From positions 5,766,001 to 5,830,000 of the forward strand of contig NZ_CP107836.1 of the NCBI RefSeq assembly GCF_036346615.1: a stretch of 64,000 nt of DNA, written 5' to 3'. Below, one piece after another: positions 58,139 to 64,000 of this stretch (positions are counted from its first letter, which is position 1; the number at the start of each line of letters is the position of its first letter). The notes beneath the pieces are model-generated. The model was not told where the DNA came from and searched no databases. It was given only the letters and a program-made list of their open reading frames with translations. The DNA is from Streptomyces sp. NBC_00523. GTDB taxonomy: Bacteria; Actinomycetota; Actinomycetes; Streptomycetales; Streptomycetaceae. The position numbers and the translations under genes are program-made.

Positions 58139-60286
58139 ATGCTCCGATCGCACGACGACAAGGTCAAGGAACTCCTCGGCCGGATGACGACCGAGGAGAA
58201 GCTCGGCCAGGTCCAGCAGCTGACCTGGACCGGGGACACGGGTCCTGGCGGCGGCCAGACGAAGGAGATCGAGGCGCTGGCCCGGGCCGGGCGGCTCGGT
58301 TCCGTGCTGAACCTGCACGGTGCGAAGTGGACCAACGACCTCCAGCGGCTCGCCGTCGAGGAGTCCCGGCTCGGCATCCCGCTGCTCTTCGGCTTCGACG
58401 TCATCCACGGCTTCTGGACCACCTTCCCGATCCCGCTCGCGCAGGCGTCGGCCTTCGACCCGGCCGTGGCGGAGACCGACGCCCGGGTGTCGGCCGCCGA
58501 GACCCGCTCGCAGGGCGTGCGCTGGACGTTCTCGCCGATGATGGACGTGACGAACGAACCGCGCTGGGGCCGGATCGCCGAATCGAGCGGCGAGGACCCG
58601 TATCTGAACGCCGTCCTGGCCGTGGCGAAGGTACGCGGCTACCAGGGGCCCGCCGACGGCTCGGGGCTCCGGTCCGAGCGGCACGTCGCGGCCTGCGCCA
58701 AGCACTTCGTGGCCTACGGCGGCGCCGAGGGCGGCCGGGACTACAACACCGTGGACATCTCCGAGCAGCGGCTGCGCAACCACTACCTGCCGCCGTTCAA
58801 GGCCGCGCTGGACGCGGGCGCGGCGACGGTGATGGCCGCGTTCAACACCGTGGGCGGCGTTCCCGCGCACGCCAACAGCCACACCATGAACAGCATCCTC
58901 AAGGGCGAGTGGGACTTCGACGGCTTCGTGGTCAGCGACTACACGGGCGTCATGGAGCTGGTCGCGCACGGTTACGCGGAGGACGCGGCGCACGCGGCGG
59001 AGCTCGCGCTCACGCACGGCCTGGACATGGAGATGGTGTCCACGCACATCGCGGACCACGGCGCGGACCTGCTCGACGGGGGCCGCATCAGCATGGAACG
59101 CCTGGACGACGCCGTCACCCGCATCCTGCGCCTGAAGTACGCCCTCGGCCTCTTCGAGGACCCGTACACCGACGAGGCGGCCGAGATCGAGGGCCCCACC
59201 GCCGAGGCGCGGGCCGCCGCGCGGGAGACCGCCGCCCGGTCGATGGTGCTCCTGAAGAACGAGGGCGGTGTCCTGCCGCTGAAGCCGAGCGGCACGATCG
59301 CCGTGGTCGGCCCGCACGCCGACTCCACGGACCAGCACGGCACCTGGGCGGGCCCCGGCCGGCTGGTGTTCGACACGGTCAGCGTGCTCGACGCGATCCG
59401 CGCGGCCGCGCCGGGCGCCGACGTCCGGCACTCCGGCGGCGGTGACCCGGCGATGGCCGCTGCAGCCGCCTGGGCGGCCGACGTCACCGTCGTCGTGGTC
59501 GGCGAGGACTCCGCGATCAGCGGCGAGGCCGCGTCGCGCAGCGAGATCGACCTCCCCGCGGGCCAGCAGCAGCTGATCGAGGCCGTCGCGGCGACCGGCA
59601 AGCCCTTCGTGGTCGTCCTTGTCAACGGCCGTCCGCTCACCATCGGCGGCTGGGTGGACCGCGCACCGGCCGTCCTGGAGGCGTGGCACGCGGGCATCGA
59701 GGCGGGGAACGCGGTCGCGGACCTCCTGTTCGGCGCGGTCAACCCGGGCGGCAAGCTGCCGGTGTCCTTCCCCCGGACGGTCGGCCAGATCCCGGTCTAC
59801 TACAACCGCGAGTCGACGGGCCGCCCCTACGACGCGGCGGAGAAGTACGTCTCCAAGTACCTGGACCTGCCGGACGGCCCGCAGTTCGTCTTCGGTCACG
59901 GCCTGAGCTACACCACCTTCACGACCGGTGAACCGCAGCTGAGCCGCACCGAGATCACGGTGGACGCCCTGGAACGCGGCGAGACCGTCGAGATCACGGT
60001 CCCCGTCGCCAACACCGGCGACCGCAGCGGCGACGAGGTCGTCCAGCTCTACATCCACGACGTCGCGGCGTCCGTGGTCCAGCCGGTACGCAGGCTCCGC
60101 GCCTTCGAACGCGTCACCCTGGCGCCGGGCGAGCAGCGCCACCTCCGCTTCACCCTGACCGCGGAAGACCTCGGCTACTGGACCAACGACCCCTCGGGCA
60201 CGTACGTCCTGGAACGTGGCCGCATCGACATCTACACGGGCACGAGCTCGGCAACGACGACCCGGGGGAGCCTGCGGCTGGTCTGA
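58139..60286 (+). CDS. GH3 beta-glucosidase (BglX-like)
   Basis: A 715-residue enzyme. The N-terminal barrel has RLGIPLLFGFDVIHGF, EPRWGRIAESSGEDPYLN, KHFVAYGGAEGGRDYN and the nucleophile region FDGFVVSDYTG. A C-terminal sandwich and FnIII-like domain follow (VPVANTGDRSGDEVVQLYI). Order and length match BglX-type GH3. No signal peptide: it would hydrolyse imported beta-glucosides. It is probably controlled by the LacI protein through the operator over its promoter. Confidence 0.95.
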   Translation: MLRSHDDKVKELLGRMTTEEKLGQVQQLTWTGDTGPGGGQTKEIEALARAGRLGSVLNLHGAKWTNDLQRLAVEESRLGIPLLFGFDVIHGFWTTFPIPLAQASAFDPAVAETDARVSAAETRSQGVRWTFSPMMDVTNEPRWGRIAESSGEDPYLNAVLAVAKVRGYQGPADGSGLRSERHVAACAKHFVAYGGAEGGRDYNTVDISEQRLRNHYLPPFKAALDAGAATVMAAFNTVGGVPAHANSHTMNSILKGEWDFDGFVVSDYTGVMELVAHGYAEDAAHAAELALTHGLDMEMVSTHIADHGADLLDGGRISMERLDDAVTRILRLKYALGLFEDPYTDEAAEIEGPTAEARAAARETAARSMVLLKNEGGVLPLKPSGTIAVVGPHADSTDQHGTWAGPGRLVFDTVSVLDAIRAAAPGADVRHSGGGDPAMAAAAAWAADVTVVVVGEDSAISGEAASRSEIDLPAGQQQLIEAVAATGKPFVVVLVNGRPLTIGGWVDRAPAVLEAWHAGIEAGNAVADLLFGAVNPGGKLPVSFPRTVGQIPVYYNRESTGRPYDAAEKYVSKYLDLPDGPQFVFGHGLSYTTFTTGEPQLSRTEITVDALERGETVEITVPVANTGDRSGDEVVQLYIHDVAASVVQPVRRLRAFERVTLAPGEQRHLRFTLTAEDLGYWTNDPSGTYVLERGRIDIYTGTSSATTTRGSLRLV

Positions 60287-60363
60287 GCCGAGGCCGCCTC
60301 CACGCAACCGCGCCCGCCCTGCCCGCAGTTGAACGGGCACCGGTCATGAAGGGTCGCTTTCGC

Positions 60364-61776
60364 TCAGTGCCGTCGGACGGGTGCGGCTTGCTCAGGGGAC
60401 GGTTGCCCAGGAGCCGGGGGGCACGGCTCGCGGGGTGTGGCGACCATGGCCAGGCCCTTGGGCGTGGGGGTGAGGTCGAGGCTGACGCGGACCGTCCTGC
60501 CGGTCGACGCCGTACGGAGTGTCCGCGAGCGGACCAGGCTCGCGAGGGCGACCGGCACCAGGATGTCGGAGGCCGCGGCGCCGGGGCAGTAGCGGGGGCC
60601 GATCCCGTAGGGGAGCAGCGCGGCGGAGGAGAGCGGGGGCCGGGCCTCGGGCGACCAGCGCAGGGGGTCGAACTCGTCGGGCCGGGCGTACCGCGCGGGA
60701 TCACGGCGCAGCGCGCCCAGGGGAAGGGTCACCAGGGCGCCGGCGGGCACCGGCTGGTCGCCCACGTGGGTCGCGTGGCGGGGGCGGCGTACGAGGAACG
60801 GAATCCCGTGCAGCCGCGTGACCTCCTTGGCGAAGCCGACGGTGAAGGGCAGCCGGCCCGGGCCGATGGCGTCGGCCGGGGCGTCGGCGCCCAGGACGGC
60901 GTCGGCCTCGGCCCGGATGGCGGCTTGGTGGTCGGGGTGGCGGCCCAACTCGTAGCAGGCCCAGGAGAGTGTGGAAGCCGTCGCCTCGATGCCGGCGAAC
61001 AGCAGCGCGCGCACATCGTGCAGCGCCACGTCCGGCCGGTCCTCGGACGCGCGCTTGAGCACCGAGACGACGTCGTTTCCGTCCGCGTCCGGCCGGTGGC
61101 GTGCGTAGACCTCCCGGGCGGCCTCGTTCAGCGTCGCGAACGCACGGCGGAAGGCGCGCCGCCGCGGCACGGGCACCCAGGGCCAGGACGACAGCGCGTA
61201 CGTCCAGAACACCCTTGCGGACAGGACCGAACGCGCGCGGGCGAGTGCGTTCAGCGTGTCCGGGGAGATGGCGCTGTTCAGGACGGTCTCGATGACGAGG
61301 CCGGCCACGAGACGGCTCATCTCGATGGGGATGTCCACGGGGCGGTCGCCGGGGAGGCCCGCGACCAAGCGCTCGGTACTGTCCCGTACGGACGGTCCCA
61401 GGGCCGTCAGACGGGGTGCCGCGAGCGAGGGCTTCATCAGCGCGCGCCGGTCACGGTGAGCCTGGCCCTCGGTGCCCGGGAAGCCGTTCTCGGCGAAGCC
61501 CCGGAGACACGGGTCCGCGTTCCAGAACTGGAAGACGTCCTCCCCGCACCCGACCTTCCGGATCAGCGACGGATCGTTGACCTGGAAGGCGACCGCCGGC
61601 CCTGTCTTCGTCCTGACGACGGGACCCGCCTGGCCGAGACGGACCGCGAGATTCGCCGGATCGAGCCAGAACCGCAGCGTACGGGAGTGTGCGACACCCG
61701 CCTCCTCCCGCGACACCGGCTCCTCCCGCGATACCGGGCATTCCCCGGGATCGATCTCCTTGGGCATATCTGCCAA
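60364..61776 (-). CDS. Cytochrome P450
   Basis: A 470-residue P450. The I-helix motif is FAGIEATAST, the ExxR motif is KEVTR, and the haem loop is YGIGPRYCPG with Cys397. It probably hydroxylates a small hydrophobic molecule, possibly a terpene or steroid; no ferredoxin or biosynthetic partner lies next to it. It converges on the GH3 gene, with a small hairpin at 60320-60339. ATG 61776 is used. Confidence 0.93.
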   Translation of the reverse strand: MADMPKEIDPGECPVSREEPVSREEAGVAHSRTLRFWLDPANLAVRLGQAGPVVRTKTGPAVAFQVNDPSLIRKVGCGEDVFQFWNADPCLRGFAENGFPGTEGQAHRDRRALMKPSLAAPRLTALGPSVRDSTERLVAGLPGDRPVDIPIEMSRLVAGLVIETVLNSAISPDTLNALARARSVLSARVFWTYALSSWPWVPVPRRRAFRRAFATLNEAAREVYARHRPDADGNDVVSVLKRASEDRPDVALHDVRALLFAGIEATASTLSWACYELGRHPDHQAAIRAEADAVLGADAPADAIGPGRLPFTVGFAKEVTRLHGIPFLVRRPRHATHVGDQPVPAGALVTLPLGALRRDPARYARPDEFDPLRWSPEARPPLSSAALLPYGIGPRYCPGAAASDILVPVALASLVRSRTLRTASTGRTVRVSLDLTPTPKGLAMVATPREPCPPAPGQPSPEQAAPVRRH

Positions 61777-61868
61777 GCCTCCTGGGCTTCCATGGGCTCG
61801 ACGGCCCGTGTCTTTTCTCTGCGCGGCAACGAGAGCCGCCAGGGGGCGGCGTCCTGTGCGCCCGGCGT

Positions 61869-62138
61869 CTACCGGAGGCCGTCAAGCTCTTCGAGGGCAC
61901 GTACGCACGCGGCGGGCAGGGGGGCGCCCAGCACCCGGTAGGTGCCGTTGATGGCGATGTGGCTGACGGCGAGCCGGACACCGGGCCGGAGCATGACCCG
62001 TCGCAGCAGCCCGGGCGGGACGCGCAGGATGCGCCGGCCGCTGTCGCGCAGCCCGGACTCCTCACCCGGGCGAAGCGCTCGCCGGTGAGCCCGGACACCG
62101 CATGGGTCTGCACAAGACACCTCGTATGTGATCTGCAC
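61869..62138 (-). CDS. Small hypothetical protein upstream of P450
   Basis: An 89-residue frame with GTG start. Its C-terminal half (VRLAVSHIAINGTYRVLGAP region) has strong third-position GC and looks coding; the N-terminal half is less convincing. It could be a short real gene co-transcribed with the P450 92 nt downstream, or the end of a decayed larger gene. No family recognised. Confidence 0.35.
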   Translation of the reverse strand: MQITYEVSCADPCGVRAHRRALRPGEESGLRDSGRRILRVPPGLLRRVMLRPGVRLAVSHIAINGTYRVLGAPLPAACVRALEELDGLR

Positions 62139-62297
62139 CGGAACCGTGCGGGAACCCGGCGGACAGCCGCTTCACTCGCGCCCGCTCACGAACTCCCGGT
62201 TCAACTCCGGTTCGTACGGTCCGGCGCGGACGCTTCGACGTCATCCCAGCAGAACCGCCGAGGCCATGAACCGATCTTTCAGCCATAGGCATAGGTT

Positions 62298-62489
62298 TCA
62301 CCCCGTAGGGGGGAATTCTGTTCGATTCAGGGAGGCCCCCTCGACCCACGTCTCCAACCAGCCGATGCGACGACTGCTCCAGCGCGCCGGCTGGACCCGG
62401 TCGGCCTTCTCCGCGGCCTTGATGAGGGCGACCTCGAACTGTTCTACTTCCGCTGACCGTTCGGGTCGACCGCCGTGCGGGCCCGTCAC
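62298..62489 (-). CDS. Small hypothetical ORF coupled to DoxX
   Basis: A 63-residue frame. Its GTG start overlaps the DoxX stop (GTGA), a typical translational coupling. The middle (FEVALIKAAEKADRVQPARW) has strong GC3 bias. No family is recognised; it may be a genuine short gene or the tail of a decayed gene. Confidence 0.4.
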   Translation of the reverse strand: MTGPHGGRPERSAEVEQFEVALIKAAEKADRVQPARWSSRRIGWLETWVEGASLNRTEFPPTG

Positions 62490-62845
62490 AGCGCGGTGGC
62501 CGGCCAGACGGTTGCCGCCGCTGCCACGAGGAGGCCGATGTTGAGCCCGACGCGGCGGTCTCCGCCGCTCACGTGTACGGCGATCGCCCCGGCCTGGAGC
62601 AGGACGAAGCCGATGGCCGCGGCCATGGCCAGGGACGGCATGATGCCGGTCAGCGGCGGCAGGACCAGTCCGATGGCACCGAGTATCTCGACCGCGCCCA
62701 GCGCTCTTAGGGCGGGCAGGGGCACGCGGTCGACCCAGGCCATCATCGGGCGCAGCTGATCACGGCTGCGGACCGCTTTCAGCGTGCCCGAGTACAGGTA
62801 GAAGAGTGCGAGCAGGCCCGCGACGATCCAGTAGGCCGTGTTCAT
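62486..62845 (-). CDS. DoxX-family membrane protein
   Basis: A 119-residue protein with four hydrophobic segments (WIVAGLLALFYLYSGTLKAV, LGAVEILGAIGLVLPPL, AIGFVLLQAGAIAVHV, LLVAAAATVW). The size and topology match DoxX-like proteins; function in redox or thiosulfate-related stress is only reported for some members. It is divergent from a LysR regulator, probably its controller. ATG 62845 is chosen over a frame starting 62866. Confidence 0.85.
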   Translation of the reverse strand: MNTAYWIVAGLLALFYLYSGTLKAVRSRDQLRPMMAWVDRVPLPALRALGAVEILGAIGLVLPPLTGIMPSLAMAAAIGFVLLQAGAIAVHVSGGDRRVGLNIGLLVAAAATVWPATAL

Positions 62846-63014
62846 GGTTCTCGTTTCCGGGGCCACCGGTCAGCGGGGCCGCCCCATCGGTTGTTCCGGT
62901 GGTCGTCAGGTCCGTTGCGTGAAGCATTCAGGGACATGGGGCCGCGCTTCTTCGGCCATGGGTACAAGTGCACAGCCGGAGCTCCGTGCCTGTCCAAGAC
63001 CCATCCTGCGGGGC

Positions 63015-63033
63015 CGATACCCGATGGGTATCG
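63015..63033. promoter_or_regulatory. Perfect LysR-type palindrome at the lysR start
   Basis: CGATACCC-GAT-GGGTATCG is a perfect 8-bp inverted repeat containing ATAC-N7-GTAT (a T-N11-A site, the LysR consensus). It ends 8 bp before the GTG start, as expected for autorepression, and could also regulate the divergent DoxX gene. Confidence 0.85.
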
Positions 63034-63040
63034 TTGCAGC

Positions 63041-63892
63041 GTGGAGCTACGAACCCTGAGCTATTTCGTGGCGGTCGCCGAGGAACTCCACTTCGGCCGG
63101 GCCTCCACCCGGCTGCATATGAGCCAGCCGCCGCTGAGCCGTGCGATCAAGCAGTTGGAGGCCGAGGTCGGCGCCCCCCTCCTCATCCGCTCGCCCGCCG
63201 GGGTCGCGCTGACACCGGTCGGCACGGTACTGCTCGACGAGGCGCGCGCCCTGCTCGACCACGCCGACCGCGTCCGGGTCCGGGTGAACGCCGCGACCGG
63301 GACCACGACCCTCACCGTCGGCATCCTGGGCGACGGCACCGACCCGGGAGCGTCCAGGCTCGCCGCCGCCTTCCGCCGGAAGCACCCGGGCATCGACATC
63401 CGCATCCGCGACACCGACCTGGCCGACCCCACGTGCGGGCTGCGCGCCGGGCTCGTCGATGTCGCGCTCACCCGGGCGCCGTTCGACGAGACGGCCCTGG
63501 CCGTGCGGACTCTGCGCAGCGATCCGGTCGGCGTGGTCCTGCGCGCCGACGATCCGCTCGCCGGGCGTACCCGGTTGCGGCCTGCCGAGCTGAGTGATCG
63601 GCGCTGGTTCCAGTTCCCGCCGGGCACCGATCCCGTCTGGCAGTCCTACTGGAACGGCGGCCGTCCGCGCGAGGGGCCGGTGGTACGCGCCGTCCAGGAG
63701 TGTCTTCAGGCCGTGTTGTGGAACGGCACGATCGGCCTGGCCCCTCTCGGTCACGACCTGCCGTCCGAACTGGCCGTGGTCCCGCTGGCGGACATGGCGC
63801 CGAGCCGCGTGGTGGTCGCGTGGAACGAGGGCGACGGCAACCCGTTGGTCCGGTCGTTCGTGGAGATGGCGACAGCCGCGTACGGGGGCTGA
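63041..63892 (+). CDS. LysR-family transcriptional regulator
   Basis: A 283-residue regulator. The N-terminal helix-turn-helix reads ELRTLSYFVAVAEELHFGRA and LHMSQPPLSRAIKQLEAEVG, followed by a substrate-binding domain (LTVGILGDG, VGVVLRADDPLAG). GTG at 63041 is used, because the longer frame from 62891 has no LysR-like N-terminus. It is divergent from doxX with a palindrome at its start. Confidence 0.94.
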   Translation: MELRTLSYFVAVAEELHFGRASTRLHMSQPPLSRAIKQLEAEVGAPLLIRSPAGVALTPVGTVLLDEARALLDHADRVRVRVNAATGTTTLTVGILGDGTDPGASRLAAAFRRKHPGIDIRIRDTDLADPTCGLRAGLVDVALTRAPFDETALAVRTLRSDPVGVVLRADDPLAGRTRLRPAELSDRRWFQFPPGTDPVWQSYWNGGRPREGPVVRAVQECLQAVLWNGTIGLAPLGHDLPSELAVVPLADMAPSRVVVAWNEGDGNPLVRSFVEMATAAYGG

Positions 63893-63920
63893 GGGCCGCC
63901 GCAGGTCCAAAGTCCCGGAG

Positions 63921-63978
63921 ATGCCGCCGCACCCCGTCCGACCCGTGGCTCAGCGGGTCGGACGGGGTGCGGCGGCAT
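63921..63978 (+). terminator. Strong terminator after lysR
   Basis: A perfect 25-bp stem (63921-63945 with 63954-63978) with an 8-nt loop begins 29 nt after the stop, the strongest hairpin in the window. Confidence 0.92.
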
Positions 63979-64000
63979 CCTCGTATCAGATGTCCCGGAA

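Noticed and set aside
62290..62340. GTTCGATTC segment as a tRNA T-arm
   Set aside because: No acceptor, D-arm or anticodon stem can be folded around it on either strand.

Overview
The window is very GC-rich, has dense codon-biased genes and many GTG starts, and carries families typical of Streptomyces: an XRE/DUF397/ATP-binding triad, a TipA-type regulator, ricin-lectin secreted enzymes, SpoIIE-type phosphatases and LacI-controlled sugar loci. I read it as chromosomal Streptomyces (or a close relative). I see no insertion sequence, phage, CRISPR array, rRNA or tRNA.

Layout. 1-5.04 kb: 3' part of a multisubunit Na+/H+ antiporter operon (mnhA partial, then mnhC-G), every junction a 4-nt overlap. 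5.06-12.7 kb: a small hypothetical gene, then nitrate assimilation (nitrate reductase fused to a CysJ-like flavoprotein) with the molybdate importer (fused ModBC, ModA) for its cofactor. 13.0-25.6 kb: a VWA protein and the corrin-ring part of B12 synthesis (cobL, cobM, cbiD, cobK, cobIJ, cobH, cobG), ending in cobN behind a cobalamin riboswitch. 25.6-34.2 kb: cell-surface and secreted proteins: an L,D-transpeptidase, a protein with an anchor-A-like head and four SpaA-like repeats, and three ricin-lectin proteins (ThuA-like, beta-helix, GH18). 34.3-41.9 kb: small regulatory and detoxification units (XRE triad, ArsR/MFS, methyltransferase, metallo-hydrolase, TipA-like MerR, Imm5-like protein).

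42.0-47.1 kb: a signalling operon of two PP2C/SpoIIE phosphatases, a B12-binding protein carrying the W-x9-EH motif of CarH photoreceptors, a STAS antagonist and a MarR regulator. This looks like a light- or cobalamin-responsive partner-switching system and is the most unusual part of the window. 47.3-60.3 kb: a secreted lamin-tail protein, then a LacI regulator, sugar ABC importer, FnIII-like protein, cytoplasmic sulfatase, GH13, endonuclease/exonuclease/phosphatase-fold protein and GH3 beta-glucosidase. A shared 14-bp operator-like sequence sits before lacI, before the importer and over the GH3 promoter, so these form a probable regulon for a glucan-type, possibly sulfated, oligosaccharide. 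60.3-64.0 kb: a cytochrome P450, two small doubtful ORFs, a DoxX protein and a divergent LysR regulator with a perfect palindrome before its start.

Functional names come from recognising motifs and family organisation by eye; no database search was run. Regulatory sites are sequence patterns and are given lower confidence.
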